From the NCBI GenBank assembly GCA_001801815.1, contig MGXU01000001.1:248001-312000 (forward strand): a stretch of 64,000 bases of DNA, read 5' to 3'. Within the stretch, counting starts at the first letter, position 1. The number at the start of each line of letters is the position of its first letter. The notes under the pieces are model-generated. The model ran no database searches and was not told the origin of the DNA. It saw only the letters and a list, made by a program, of their open reading frames with translations. The position numbers and the translations under genes were made by a program. The DNA comes from Gammaproteobacteria bacterium RIFCSPHIGHO2_12_FULL_36_30 (lineage in GTDB: Bacteria > Pseudomonadota > Gammaproteobacteria > Coxiellales > Coxiellaceae). This document shows positions 51,596 through 60,975 of this stretch, piece after piece.

Positions 51596-52132
51596 TTATG
51601 GATTACTCATAAGCAACTTTCCATTTTCATTTACGAGATTGCCGAAGTTACCACTATTACCGCTGCTATTACCTAAGTTTTGAAGAACAGAAGCTGGAGC
51701 TATGTTACAATCCTCATCCCATATCACATGAATAATGAGCGGTCTTTTTTTTACATACTTCCCTTCTTGGTTTAGACAATACGAAACATAACGACACGTT
51801 CCCTTTTGATAATAAAATATTTCTTTTTCTTTTTGCACAGTAAGCGGAATAAGATGCCACTCCTTTTCATGAGTTACGAAAAATGAAATCCCATTATTGT
51901 TTATTGGTGATCCTCCAAAACTACCGTTACACTGATAAGAATGATCACTGAGGTATTTATTGTAATCTTTCTCCGAGTGTGCCGATAAACATTGACATGA
52001 ATTAATAGCAGGGCCAGCTACTGGACAAGAATAATTACATGTAGGTGGACTCCAGCCCTCGGCGGCCATCACTCCTTCCTGAAAAAACAAGATCAAAAAA
52101 CAAAACAATAAATTGCGGAATATCGCACTCAT
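51596..52132 (-). CDS. Exported cysteine-rich protein of unknown function
   Basis: 178 residues with a signal peptide (cleavage near residue 24, VMA-AEG). The mature N-terminus is Cys-rich (PPTCNYSCPVAGPAINSCQC), then KGTCRYVSYC and DEDCNIA, implying four disulphides in the periplasm or outside the cell. The C-terminal Gly/Asn/Ser-rich tail (NSSGNSGNFGN) may be disordered. No family is recognised. It adds to the set of small exported Cys-rich proteins in this window. Confidence 0.65.
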   Translation of the reverse strand: MSAIFRNLLFCFLILFFQEGVMAAEGWSPPTCNYSCPVAGPAINSCQCLSAHSEKDYNKYLSDHSYQCNGSFGGSPINNNGISFFVTHEKEWHLIPLTVQKEKEIFYYQKGTCRYVSYCLNQEGKYVKKRPLIIHVIWDEDCNIAPASVLQNLGNSSGNSGNFGNLVNENGKLLMSNP

Positions 52133-52252
52133 CTTAGACCTCTATCCTTGCTGATGAATAAAATGCATAATTCATTGGAGCATACCTCTTATACACGCGT
52201 CAATCTCAACTCGGGGTTATTTAAACCGATTTTTATAGAAAAATAATTGTAA

Positions 52253-52714
52253 TTAATGCAAAATATTTTCTTGTGTGCACACGCGCATCGCTTTCAATAT
52301 CGCAACTAAATCCGCAAAATTATCGAATAATTGATAAAATAAACTGTGATCAAGTTTTTGTGCGTGTGAAAAAGATAAAATGTAATAAGCATTTTCGCCG
52401 ATATGTTTAAAATATTCTGCAGAAACATTTTTTCGTTTTGCGCGATCAGGAAATAATCCCGCTAAAATTAAACAGTGATCACCAACAGCGCGCAACGTTT
52501 GCATATTACGAATAGAATGCACATGAATATTTTTTAAAAAATCGACCGCGATCACGTTCGATGATAATTCGGTTTTTGTCGTATATGCATCAAGCGTAAT
52601 AACGACATAATTTTCAACGGATTCCGCAAGTTCAAAACCCGCACTTTTTTGACCTTCCAAAACCAATTTTCGCCATTCAGCAATCGGTGTCGGCTCAAAT
52701 TGAAAGATATTCAT
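52253..52714 (-). CDS. Conserved-looking hypothetical protein
   Basis: 153 residues from ATG 52714, set by GGAGGG seven bases upstream; the ATGs at 52720 and 52729 are too close to it or before it. The protein has one globular domain, mixed alpha/beta, with no signal peptide or membrane segment. A conserved-looking core is LRAVGDHCLILAGLFPDRAKRKNVS. It is 34 bases after the hemY-like gene and on the same strand, so it may end the hem operon. Function unknown. Confidence 0.65.
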   Translation of the reverse strand: MNIFQFEPTPIAEWRKLVLEGQKSAGFELAESVENYVVITLDAYTTKTELSSNVIAVDFLKNIHVHSIRNMQTLRAVGDHCLILAGLFPDRAKRKNVSAEYFKHIGENAYYILSFSHAQKLDHSLFYQLFDNFADLVAILKAMRVCTQENILH

Positions 52715-52748
52715 AGACATACCCTCCAATTTAAGTATAGCAAATATC

Positions 52749-53156
52749 TTAGATTGTGTGTGGTGTACGCCGCTCGAGCGAAATAAGTTGATTGAATTCT
52801 ACTTCCGAAATCAAATCCCATTTTCTTAATTTTGAAAAATAGTGATCTGCCTTTTTTTGATTTCCATTTGTTAATTCCGAAATGCCGAGCATCAAATATT
52901 CTCGATATTTTTTAGCTTCAGCTATTTGTTTTCGACGCGCAAATTTTTCTGGAATTTCAGCAATATTAGTAATGACGCGCATCAAAAAATAAAAAACAAT
53001 AAATCCAAGCAAAATACATGCTGCTGCAACCCATACACTCGTTGAAATCATCAAATGTTTATATGAAACAGTTACGTAACCAGGATCTTCATGAATTAAA
53101 AAACCAATCGCGATCGCAATCAATAAAATAAAAAATAATAAAAATAATTTTTTCAT
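52749..53156 (-). CDS. hemY: Short HemY-like protein (N-terminal HemY domain only)
   Basis: 135 residues. Two N-terminal membrane helices (about residues 3-21 and 41-63) and the HEDPGYVTV segment match the HemY N-terminal domain, followed by RRKQIAEAKKYREYLMLGISEL. E. coli HemY is 398 residues with a long TPR region; here that region is missing and the frame ends cleanly. The start overlaps the hemX stop. HemX/HemY are thought to support haem synthesis at the membrane. This is either a shortened orthologue or a lineage-specific form. Confidence 0.78.
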   Translation of the reverse strand: MKKLFLLFFILLIAIAIGFLIHEDPGYVTVSYKHLMISTSVWVAAACILLGFIVFYFLMRVITNIAEIPEKFARRKQIAEAKKYREYLMLGISELTNGNQKKADHYFSKLRKWDLISEVEFNQLISLERRTPHTI

Positions 53157-54160
53157 GTTTCGATATCCGTTGGTAAAGTGTTTGGTAATGATGGAGATTT
53201 TTTTATTTTAGGTAATGGGACAGGTGATATTTTAGTCGTAGATTTTGTTGGTGTTGTGACCAGTATTTTATTGCCTATTTTTACGGAAGATAATGCATAC
53301 AATGTATTTTGTAATGTTGGCAATGTGTTGTGAATTTGCATTTTTTGCAATGCATCCAATTGTGCAATAATTTTATTATCTTTATTTGATATAGAAAAAT
53401 ATTGTTCTACCCATTTTTTAACGCTGTGAATTTCTGCTTGAAAAATAGTTTGATTGCGATTTAATAACGCCCATTGTGCGATATTTAATTTAATTGCAAT
53501 ATTTTGTTTTATATTTTCTTCCATATTTGGTGTAATAAATATTGCATTCGTTTGATCAAGATGCCGAATTACAAATAAACCTTTTAATTGTTTGAAACTA
53601 TCCAATACACGATCATACCATGGCAGATTTTTTGTATTTTCAACAGTCGCCTTCACATCATGCATTGTTTTCTTCACAGATAAATCTGGTTTTGCAGGCA
53701 AAGAAGATAGCGCTTGTATACTTTGATTTAAATTTTCAATATTAATAAATGTATCATTCACAGAAACCGGCGAAGCAGCACGTAATGCGTTTATATCTGA
53801 AGTCAAAGCATTTTTTAAATTAATAAATATATTGTCAGATAATGGTGCTAATTCTTGTTGTGCAATTAACAACGTATTTAGTGCGGTTTTTGGATCATGC
53901 CCAATTACTAAATGTAGATTTGCTAAATGAATTAAATAGCTAATATTCGCTAATGCATTTTGTGATTGTGCGTTTTGACTATTTTGTAGATGTATAATTT
54001 CTTTTTTAAAATTAATCTTATCTTGTGTTAGCATGTGAATATTATTTAAAGAAATTAAAATAGCGCCGATGGAAATAACAATTGCAACTAATGCACTCAA
54101 TGAAACACGTTTAACAGCGGATTTGGATTCAGTGATTTCTATTTGAGATTCTTCTGTCAT
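53153..54160 (-). CDS. hemX: HemX family membrane protein
   Basis: 335 residues. A charged cytoplasmic start is followed by one membrane helix (about residues 20-42) and a long helical periplasmic domain with the HemX pattern (NISYLIHLANLHLVIGHD; VKKWVEQYFSI). It lies between hemD and hemY as in many gammaproteobacteria. It was once called a uroporphyrinogen methyltransferase, but no methyltransferase domain is present; it is better regarded as a membrane scaffold or regulator of tetrapyrrole synthesis. Confidence 0.85.
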   Translation of the reverse strand: MTEESQIEITESKSAVKRVSLSALVAIVISIGAILISLNNIHMLTQDKINFKKEIIHLQNSQNAQSQNALANISYLIHLANLHLVIGHDPKTALNTLLIAQQELAPLSDNIFINLKNALTSDINALRAASPVSVNDTFINIENLNQSIQALSSLPAKPDLSVKKTMHDVKATVENTKNLPWYDRVLDSFKQLKGLFVIRHLDQTNAIFITPNMEENIKQNIAIKLNIAQWALLNRNQTIFQAEIHSVKKWVEQYFSISNKDNKIIAQLDALQKMQIHNTLPTLQNTLYALSSVKIGNKILVTTPTKSTTKISPVPLPKIKKSPSLPNTLPTDIET

Positions 54161-54202
54161 AATCTGCTCTCGGTAAAAGATGCTAGTATAAACTAAATTT
54201 CG

Positions 54203-54931
54203 TTAGTCGTTAACCGTTAACCGCTTCATGCTTTTTGCTATCATTTCATCCGTAGCATTTTCAGCCTGAATTACAGACTTAAAACCTATCGCAAACGCAT
54301 CCGTTTTCATTTTCTCGTTTATGACACATAATTTTTTTTCTAAAAGCCAAGCGCGATGATTTGGTTTTTGAAATAAATGCATTAAGTGTAAAAGGTTTTC
54401 GGCGCTTGTCGTGATAATTATATCAATATTATTTGCCTGTAGCACAGGAAAAATTTTTTCCATATCATACGTAATTGGTTTTCGGCAATAACAAAAAATA
54501 TTTTTTAATATTGCGCCGCGCTCGCGCAATATTTTTGATAATAATGGTTTTGGATTTTCGCCAGAAATAATGGCGATAGATTTATTTTTGCAATTTTGAA
54601 ACTCGCGCATTTTTAAAATGCCGTCGCTACTAAAATTAGTAGGACAAATAACTTTATTAAATCCTAACTTTGTTAATGCATGTTTAGTTGCAGAACCAAT
54701 TGCAATTATTGTTTCGTTTACGGCGTTGTCGCTCCCACTCCCGCCAAAGAAATAATGTACAGCGTTCGCACTTAAAAAAATAATATAATCAAAATCACCT
54801 ACTTTTATAGGATTAAATGAGACTGGTAGTATTTCTAATAATGGGAAATGAAAAACAGAACTGCCATTTTTTTCAATTAAATAAGTTAAATGTTCGGATT
54901 GATGTGCAGGCCTTGTATTTAAAATTTTCAT
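54203..54931 (-). CDS. hemD: Uroporphyrinogen-III synthase
   Basis: 242 residues. The HemD fold is weakly conserved by sequence but recognisable: NTRPAHQSEHLTYLI at the start and FLSANAVHYFF, then AIGSATKHALTKLGF and AIISGENPKPLLSKIL. It cyclises hydroxymethylbilane with ring D inversion. ATG overlaps the hemC stop by four bases. A short Gly/Ser insert-like stretch (FGGSGSDNAVNE) is encoded by a CTCCCACTCCC motif also seen in two non-coding places. Confidence 0.9.
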   Translation of the reverse strand: MKILNTRPAHQSEHLTYLIEKNGSSVFHFPLLEILPVSFNPIKVGDFDYIIFLSANAVHYFFGGSGSDNAVNETIIAIGSATKHALTKLGFNKVICPTNFSSDGILKMREFQNCKNKSIAIISGENPKPLLSKILRERGAILKNIFCYCRKPITYDMEKIFPVLQANNIDIIITTSAENLLHLMHLFQKPNHRAWLLEKKLCVINEKMKTDAFAIGFKSVIQAENATDEMIAKSMKRLTVND

Positions 54932-55845
54932 TTGTTTTCAATAATTTTTTTCGCACCTTTATCTAATAATGCATTTGCAACTGCATTCCCAAGATCTTTT
55001 GCATGCTGAAAATCACCATGCATTTTTTCGCGCAAAATATTTTTTCCATCCAAACTTCCAACCATTGCAGATAAATGCATTTGTCCGTGAAAAATTTTTG
55101 CATGTGCACCAATCGCAGTGTGACAATCACCGTTTAATACTCGATTTACAGTGCGTTCAGCAATCACACAATGTTCTGTTTCGGCGTGATTTAAAAATCG
55201 CACTAATTCTCTCGTCACACGATCATCCGATCGACATTCTACACCAATCGCACCTTGACCGATTGCTGGTGTGAAAAAATCATCTTCAAAATAAGAACAA
55301 ATACGCGATGATAATCCCAAGCGAATTAATCCCGCGGCAGCAAGTACAATTCCGTCAAATTCTTTATGAGTCAATTTTAAGAGGCGCGAGTCGACATTCC
55401 CGCGTATTAATTCTATTTTTAAATCAGGACGCATTGCATTTACTAAACAAGTTCGCCTTGGACTTGCTGTGCCAATTACAGCGTAATGTGGCAGTGCACT
55501 AAAATTTGAAAAACGATTTGCAACAAATACATCGCGCGCATCCTCGCGCTGTAAAACAGCAGCCAACATTAATCCTTCTGTTTCAGTTGCCGCCATATCT
55601 TTTATGCTATGCACTGCAATATCAGCCTTTTCGTTTAATAATTCATATTGTAATGCTTTTACAAAATTTGATTTTCCACCGATATTTTGAAGGGGGATTG
55701 TGTCGTGCCGATCACCGTCTGTGATTATTTCATTTAAAATAATTTCATATCCAGGATATTTTTTTTCTAATTGTGATTTCACTAAATTTGCTTGGAATAA
55801 AGCGAGCTTGCTTTTTCGGGTGGCGATTTTTATTGTTTTTTTCAC
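54928..55845 (-). CDS. hemC: Porphobilinogen deaminase (hydroxymethylbilane synthase)
   Basis: 305 residues from GTG 55845. Motifs: TRKSKLALFQANLV at the start, AVHSIKDMAATETEGLMLAA, ASPRRTCLVNAMRPDL and the dipyrromethane cofactor Cys in LNGDCHTAIGAHA. It links four porphobilinogen molecules in the cytoplasm. First gene of hemC-hemD-hemX-hemY. Confidence 0.97.
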   Translation of the reverse strand: MKKTIKIATRKSKLALFQANLVKSQLEKKYPGYEIILNEIITDGDRHDTIPLQNIGGKSNFVKALQYELLNEKADIAVHSIKDMAATETEGLMLAAVLQREDARDVFVANRFSNFSALPHYAVIGTASPRRTCLVNAMRPDLKIELIRGNVDSRLLKLTHKEFDGIVLAAAGLIRLGLSSRICSYFEDDFFTPAIGQGAIGVECRSDDRVTRELVRFLNHAETEHCVIAERTVNRVLNGDCHTAIGAHAKIFHGQMHLSAMVGSLDGKNILREKMHGDFQHAKDLGNAVANALLDKGAKKIIENK

Positions 55846-55916
55846 TTTTATGTCTCGTGTAAAAACTTACTGTTTAAAATAAAATGTAAATTAATAATTT
55901 GTCGTTGTGAGTTGGG

Positions 55917-56849
55917 TTACTGCAAAACGCCCTTGTTCCGTTCGCTGCGCTCACTGCACGCGGGCTTCTGTAATATCTGCTCCTCGATCATAACATCATT
56001 TTTTTTCCAGATTTCATTTAACCATTGTTGCATATGCGCGCGAAAATTTCGGTCATCATAATAATCACCAATTAAATCAGGTGTAATGGGTAATAATTCA
56101 TAACGCACAACTATTTTTTCAAATCGACCACAAACAAATTCCCAAACGCTGGGAGTTTTATTTGGATAACAAATTGTGACACTAACAACACCCGCTAAAA
56201 TATCCTGTAATTCATGCATTACAACAGCAATGCCGCCCGCGTGTGGTTTTAATAAATGTTGAAATGGTGATTGCTGGCGTTCTTTTTTCTTTTCAGTAAA
56301 ACGTGTTCCTTCCAAAAAATTAATTAATGTTGTTGGAAAATGTCGTAAACGCTGACATGCTTTTTTTGTTGTTGCAACATCTTGTCCTTTTAATTGTGGA
56401 TTTTTTCGAATTGCAGCGTGTGAATGACGTGACATAAACGGATAACCCAATGCGTAACAAGCTAAACCCGCAAATGGTAATTGCCATAACAATTCTTTTT
56501 TCATAAAAAATTTTAGTGGTGGAATTTTTTTATTAAACACTCTATCCAATACTAAAATATCCAACCATGAGCGATGATTAGAAATCATGACGTACCAATT
56601 ATTTTTTTGCAATTGACCTGTGCCCAAAATATCCCATTTCCCACTCGTATTAATTCGCATAATCAAACTATTTATTGTTGAATACCAAGATGGTGTGCGT
56701 TGCAAAAAATTTTTCTGAATTGCGAAACGCCATTTGCGAACTGGAATGATACAAACAATAAGCGATACACATAAAATAGTGACGGCCAATAAAACAGTTG
56801 TAAGCGCATATAAAAATAATGAAATAACACCGAGTATTGAACGTATCAT
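55917..56849 (-). CDS. Acyltransferase of the PlsC/YihG family
   Basis: 310 residues, the length of E. coli YihG. The catalytic HX4D motif is NHRSWLDIL and the second block is LEGTRFTEKKK. Two N-terminal membrane helices precede the catalytic part. It probably acylates lysophospholipid at the inner membrane. The C-terminus is odd: PACSERSERNKGVLQ is read from a palindromic, repeat-like sequence (55921-55970) rather than from a protein-like one. Confidence 0.88.
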   Translation of the reverse strand: MIRSILGVISLFLYALTTVLLAVTILCVSLIVCIIPVRKWRFAIQKNFLQRTPSWYSTINSLIMRINTSGKWDILGTGQLQKNNWYVMISNHRSWLDILVLDRVFNKKIPPLKFFMKKELLWQLPFAGLACYALGYPFMSRHSHAAIRKNPQLKGQDVATTKKACQRLRHFPTTLINFLEGTRFTEKKKERQQSPFQHLLKPHAGGIAVVMHELQDILAGVVSVTICYPNKTPSVWEFVCGRFEKIVVRYELLPITPDLIGDYYDDRNFRAHMQQWLNEIWKKNDVMIEEQILQKPACSERSERNKGVLQ

Positions 56850-56867
56850 ATTATCGGCAATCCTAAA

Positions 56868-57401
56868 TTAATGTGTTGGCGGCTGCAGTGAATTATCATC
56901 AGCATCTGATTTTAATGATTCCGCTTCTTTATAAATATTTTCTGAAGGCGGTTTTATATTTATTTTAAAGGGGCAATCAGAACGGTTTGTAGAATAACAA
57001 TTATAAATACCTCGTTTGACGTGTTTCCATTTTCCGGTTGTTGGCTGGAAAGTTAGTGCATGATACACCATTAAAATAGACAAAGTAGGCTGTATTGTGT
57101 TTTGTCCATTCACCATTAATTCTTGTTCTGATCGATAAATGCAAGTCATTTGCCCGACATTTTCACCATCCCATTGCGCACCGACAAATTGCGTGGGACG
57201 TGTTGCAAAAGACAAGCCATAACTTTTCCATAATCCCTCTTTAGTTTGTGCAGTCCAATTTCCTTTGACAGGATTTTTTTCTAATTGATTCATGTGCGGG
57301 CAAAATAAAATAGGCACTACTGTTGTTGCGTAACTTGCGCGATGCCATACAATTGCAGCAACCGCAATTATTAATATAAAAATAATTAGTGATCGTTTCA
57401 T
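56868..57401 (-). CDS. Exported protein of unknown function
   Basis: 177 residues with a signal peptide or signal anchor (residues 1-25). The mature part begins with VVPILFCPHMNQLEKNPVKG, then AQWDGENVGQMTCIYRS, a pattern I associate with DUF3757-type periplasmic proteins, but this match is weak. It lies between the acyltransferase and yggT genes on the same strand (gaps 18 and 5 bases), so it is co-transcribed. The C-terminal about 30 residues are charged and probably disordered. Confidence 0.7.
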   Translation of the reverse strand: MKRSLIIFILIIAVAAIVWHRASYATTVVPILFCPHMNQLEKNPVKGNWTAQTKEGLWKSYGLSFATRPTQFVGAQWDGENVGQMTCIYRSEQELMVNGQNTIQPTLSILMVYHALTFQPTTGKWKHVKRGIYNCYSTNRSDCPFKINIKPPSENIYKEAESLKSDADDNSLQPPTH

Positions 57402-57406
57402 CTTAA

Positions 57407-57985
57407 TTACCCTAAAATAATATTAGTACCGACTGTCAAAAGTGGTTGTGCAATTAGTAAATTAATAATGGTTAATGCTAACAGTGCAAAAACAGGCGAC
57501 ACATCAATTCCTGCAACAAGCGGAATAATGCGTTGTATATGATATAAAATTGGCCGCACAATTAAATAAACAGTTTGTGATAATGGATGTGATTGCGCAG
57601 ATGGAAACCAACTTACAATTGCATTGATAATGATTGCGTAAATATAAATATAAATAAAATCACTGATAATTCCGCTAATCGCAACAACACATGCTCCAAG
57701 TAAATGTGGCATAGGTCCAAATTGCAGCATCCACAATAAAATTACTTCGATTAATTGTAAAATTAATGCCAAAACAATAATGGCAATATCAAATCCGCGC
57801 ACGCCCGGAATTATTTTTCGAATTGGTTTAAGCGGTTTTTCTGTTAATTGAATGACGAATTGTGAAATAGGATTATGCCAATTTGCACCTAATTTTTGCA
57901 GGATAAAACGCAATAGCAAAATGATGATGTATACATCGAATACGAAATGGATTAGTAATGTACCGGCGGACACTAATGGACTCAT
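57407..57985 (-). CDS. yggT: YggT-family membrane protein
   Basis: 192 residues in two repeated halves, each with two membrane helices and the YggT pattern (VYIIILLLRFILQKLGANWHNP; YAIIINAIVSWFPSAQSHP; RPILYHIQRIIP). It is linked to yggS in many bacteria, as here. Proposed roles are in envelope or division-linked processes; the biochemical activity is not settled. Confidence 0.88.
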   Translation of the reverse strand: MSPLVSAGTLLIHFVFDVYIIILLLRFILQKLGANWHNPISQFVIQLTEKPLKPIRKIIPGVRGFDIAIIVLALILQLIEVILLWMLQFGPMPHLLGACVVAISGIISDFIYIYIYAIIINAIVSWFPSAQSHPLSQTVYLIVRPILYHIQRIIPLVAGIDVSPVFALLALTIINLLIAQPLLTVGTNIILG

Positions 57986-58045
57986 ATGCTTTGCTCGCTA
58001 TTTTTAATCAAAACGAAGTATAGCATGCTCGCAGATTCACTCAAA

Positions 58046-58708
58046 TCAACGCTCACCAAAAATCGCTGTACCAATTCTAACAATTGTACTACCCGCTGCA
58101 ATCGCCGCTTCAAAATCAGCGGACAAGCCCATTGATAAAGTATCCAATGAAAGACCGCGTTGAATTAATTGTTGCTGTAATAAAAATGTTTTTTGAAAAG
58201 CTTTGCTATTATTTTTTTCTGGAATAATCATTAAGCCGCGTAATTTTAAATATTTTAAACCAGTAATTTTTTTTGCTAATTCAAAAACATCATTTGGTAA
58301 AACACCTGATTTTGTTTTTTCTTCGTCAATATTCACTTCAATACAAACATTTAAAATTTTTTTTATTGATTCGCGATATTGATTTAATTTTTCCGCAATT
58401 GATAAACGATTAACGCTGTGCACCCAAGAAAAATTTTCTGCAATTAATTTTGTTTTGTTCGATTGAATATTTCCAATAAAATGCCATTCAATATTTAAAT
58501 CACGCAATGCAATTTGTTTTGATAATGCTTCTTGTACATAATTTTCGGCAAATAAATGTTGTCCGGCATTATATGCTTCGCGAATTTTTTCTGCGGGTTG
58601 TTTTTTTGTGACGGCGAGCAGTGCGACAGAATTATGAGTGCGGTGATATTTTTTTTCTAAGGTACGGATGTGACGGTTGATTGTACTGAGTTGGGAAATT
58701 ATGCTCAT
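58046..58708 (-). CDS. yggS: PLP homeostasis protein YggS
   Basis: 220 residues. The PLP-lysine is in LAVTKKQPAEKIREAY (Lys at about residue 36) and the C-terminal LSMGLSADFEAAIAAGSTIVRIG binds phosphate. It is a single TIM-barrel domain like alanine racemase's N-terminal half and keeps free PLP and amino-acid pools balanced. It is the upstream neighbour of yggT. Confidence 0.95.
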   Translation of the reverse strand: MSIISQLSTINRHIRTLEKKYHRTHNSVALLAVTKKQPAEKIREAYNAGQHLFAENYVQEALSKQIALRDLNIEWHFIGNIQSNKTKLIAENFSWVHSVNRLSIAEKLNQYRESIKKILNVCIEVNIDEEKTKSGVLPNDVFELAKKITGLKYLKLRGLMIIPEKNNSKAFQKTFLLQQQLIQRGLSLDTLSMGLSADFEAAIAAGSTIVRIGTAIFGER

Positions 58709-58722
58709 AGAATATTTGCTTC

Positions 58723-58750
58723 GCTCATGCGCTCAAGCTTACGCATGAGC
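58723..58750. repeat. Hairpin between pckA and yggS
   Basis: Nine-base stem GCTCATGCG / CGCATGAGC with a ten-base loop in the 109-base gap after pckA (both genes on the minus strand). It lacks a T-run, so may be a transcript-end processing hairpin or a short repeat. Confidence 0.5.
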
Positions 58751-58817
58751 TTCTGAAGAATCTTCGTCTAATTACTGCGCCAACTACAATAAACGTTTTT
58801 CGCACTCCCACTCCCAC

Positions 58818-60347
58818 TCACACTTTCCGTGGTCCTGCATCCTTAATTTTCTTCGCAACATCAAATTGCTTAAAATTCTCGATAAAACTATCGATTAATG
58901 CATTTGATTTTATTTTATACGCATCTAAATTTTTCCATGCTTTGCGAGGATCTAATAAATGCGAATCAACATCGCGCACAACAGTTGGAATTTTTAAATT
59001 AAATCCTGGCAAAATTTCTGTTGGACTATCAATTAATTTATTTGAAATTGCAGCGTGCACAATCGCGCGTGTTGTTGGAATTGAAAAACGATTTCCACCT
59101 TCACCATACGCACCATTTGTCCACCCAGTATTAATTAAATAAACATGCGCGCCGGATTGTTCGATACGTTTCATTAATAATTCTGCATAAACAGTTGCAG
59201 GACGCGGAAAAAACGGTGCGCCAAAACAGCGACTAAAGGTTTGTTTAATTGCACTGGTGCTACCAACTTCTGTGCTGCCCACTAATGCAGTGTAACCACT
59301 TAAAAAATAATATGCCGCTTGTTCTTTTGTTAATAATGAAACAGGCGGCAAAACACCGTGTAAATCACACGTTAAAAATAAAACTGCTTTTGGAATGCCT
59401 GCTTGATTACGTTCAATTCTTTTTTTAATGTGTGAACGCGGATAAGCAGCGCGTGTATTTTGTGTGAGACTGGTGTCTGCAAAATTCGGTTGACCATTTT
59501 TATCCAGCACAACATTTTCCATAATCGCGCCGTCGCGAATGGCATGCCAAATTACGGGTTCATTTTTCTCGGATAAATCAATACATTTTGCGTAGCAACC
59601 ACCTTCAAAATTAAATACACCGTGATCACTCCAACCGTGTTCATCATCACCAATTAAATAGCGATCGGGGTCTGCAGATAAAGTTGTTTTACCAGTTCCC
59701 GATAACCCGAAAAATAATGCAACATCACCTTCTTCACCAACATTTGCAGCACAATGCATTGGCAACACATCGTGTTCTGGCATCCAATAATTTAATACTG
59801 AAAATAAAGCTTTTTTCATCTCGCCCGCATAACGCATGCCGCAAATTAAAACTTTGCGTTCATTTAAATTAATCATCACGGTGCCGTCAGAATTCGTGCC
59901 ATCACGCACAGGATCCGCAATAAAATTTTGCGCTGACATTAACGTCCATGATTTTTTTTCATCCAATTTTTTTGCAGGATGAATAAATAAATGTTGTGTA
60001 AATAAATTTTGCCATGCACTTTCCGTAATAACTTTTACCGGCAATGCTAATTGTTCGTCCGCCCCAACTTGTAAATCTGCGACAAATGTTTTTTTATCTT
60101 TTAAATAATCTTCAACACGTTTCCACAATTTATTAAAAACATCGGAAGAAATAGGTTGATTCACTGCACCCCAATCAACTGTTTTTGCAGTGATATCATC
60201 TTTCACAATAAAACGATCTTTGGGTGAGCGACCTGTACGCGCACCTGTTGTGACACATAACGCGCCATTTTCGCTTAAAATACCTTCATTATGTGAAATA
60301 GCATATTGAACTAATGTTTCGGTGGATGGATTAGTGACATGTTCCAT
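58818..60347 (-). CDS. pckA: Phosphoenolpyruvate carboxykinase (ATP)
   Basis: 509 residues from ATG 60347 (CAGG upstream); the frame opens at 60383 without support. Motifs: [15 protein letters not shown] at the start, [20 protein letters not shown] with Walker [12 protein letters not shown], and LIGDDEHGW. It makes PEP from oxaloacetate, the first step of gluconeogenesis, fitting a bacterium that feeds on amino acids. Confidence 0.97.
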   Translation of the reverse strand: MEHVTNPSTETLVQYAISHNEGILSENGALCVTTGARTGRSPKDRFIVKDDITAKTVDWGAVNQPISSDVFNKLWKRVEDYLKDKKTFVADLQVGADEQLALPVKVITESAWQNLFTQHLFIHPAKKLDEKKSWTLMSAQNFIADPVRDGTNSDGTVMINLNERKVLICGMRYAGEMKKALFSVLNYWMPEHDVLPMHCAANVGEEGDVALFFGLSGTGKTTLSADPDRYLIGDDEHGWSDHGVFNFEGGCYAKCIDLSEKNEPVIWHAIRDGAIMENVVLDKNGQPNFADTSLTQNTRAAYPRSHIKKRIERNQAGIPKAVLFLTCDLHGVLPPVSLLTKEQAAYYFLSGYTALVGSTEVGSTSAIKQTFSRCFGAPFFPRPATVYAELLMKRIEQSGAHVYLINTGWTNGAYGEGGNRFSIPTTRAIVHAAISNKLIDSPTEILPGFNLKIPTVVRDVDSHLLDPRKAWKNLDAYKIKSNALIDSFIENFKQFDVAKKIKDAGPRKV

Positions 60348-60422
60348 GAGAGTTGCCTGAGTTAAAAAATAAAAGTGACCCATCTTACAAAATAAGTGAG
60401 CGTAGGTAAATGGTGATGAAAT

Positions 60423-60803
60423 TTACGCGCATTTTTTATACGCACTATTCCAACCGTGTTGAAATTCAGAACATAAATTATGCGGTAATTTAAATTCTTC
60501 GCGTCGTTTTTTTGCTTCGTTGTACCAAATGAGTTTTCCGCCATTTTCTTTCATGCTGTCATTGGTAATTAATTCATGTTGTTTTAATGCCCAACGTACA
60601 AAACCTTTTTTATAGTGACGTGTAAGTTGATTTTTTGTTTCTTCTGATTCATTGCGTGATAAGTGTGTATCATTTTTCTTGCCTAATTTTTCAAGCAGAC
60701 CTTTTAAAAATAACTGCTGTTCTGCCGGCGTTTTGTACATCGCTAATTTTTGTCCGATTTCAAAAAATAATCTATCAAGCTCGGTTACGAATATATGTTC
60801 CAT
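60423..60803 (-). CDS. Small hypothetical protein
   Basis: 126 residues; GAGG lies eight bases before ATG 60803. Helical and charged, with one tryptophan-containing segment (KKGFVRWALKQHELITND) and a possible amphipathic start. No signal peptide, no known domain. It lies 75 bases upstream of pckA in the same direction; the interval between them holds nothing recognisable. Confidence 0.6.
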   Translation of the reverse strand: MEHIFVTELDRLFFEIGQKLAMYKTPAEQQLFLKGLLEKLGKKNDTHLSRNESEETKNQLTRHYKKGFVRWALKQHELITNDSMKENGGKLIWYNEAKKRREEFKLPHNLCSEFQHGWNSAYKKCA

Positions 60804-60882
60804 TTCTGATACCTCATTTTCACTGCTCTACTTTTCAGTATAGAACAGATGTGAGGTTTTTGCTGAAGGGGTGGCTTTTTTA

Positions 60883-60975
60883 AATCTTTCCTTGAAATAA
60901 GGAAAGATTGTTTATATACTATCCTTAATTTAGAGATAGATTTATATAAAACTGTCCTTATTTCAAGGAAAGATT
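60883..60975. promoter_or_regulatory. Inverted-repeat operator in front of the second AAA/DUF4143 gene
   Basis: A perfect 21-base inverted repeat flanks the promoter region: left arm 60883-60903, right arm 60955-60975, the latter ending directly at the ATG and containing its AAGGA ribosome site. The left arm is part of an 11-5-11 hairpin (60883-60909; AATCTTTCCTT-GAAAT-AAGGAAAGATT). The 13-mer CCTTGAAATAAGG recurs inverted on the right. It should control transcription and could block translation. Confidence 0.6.

Noticed and set aside
54727..54745. CTCCCACTCCC motif shared by hemD (54727), the recF-gyrB gap (30410) and downstream of pckA (58803)
   Set aside because: Short, low-complexity and without conserved flanks; could be chance, so not listed as a repeat family.
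56868..57401. Assignment of the exported protein to a type IV secretion component
   Set aside because: The neighbours are acyltransferase, yggT and yggS, and no motif of a secretion-system subunit is visible.
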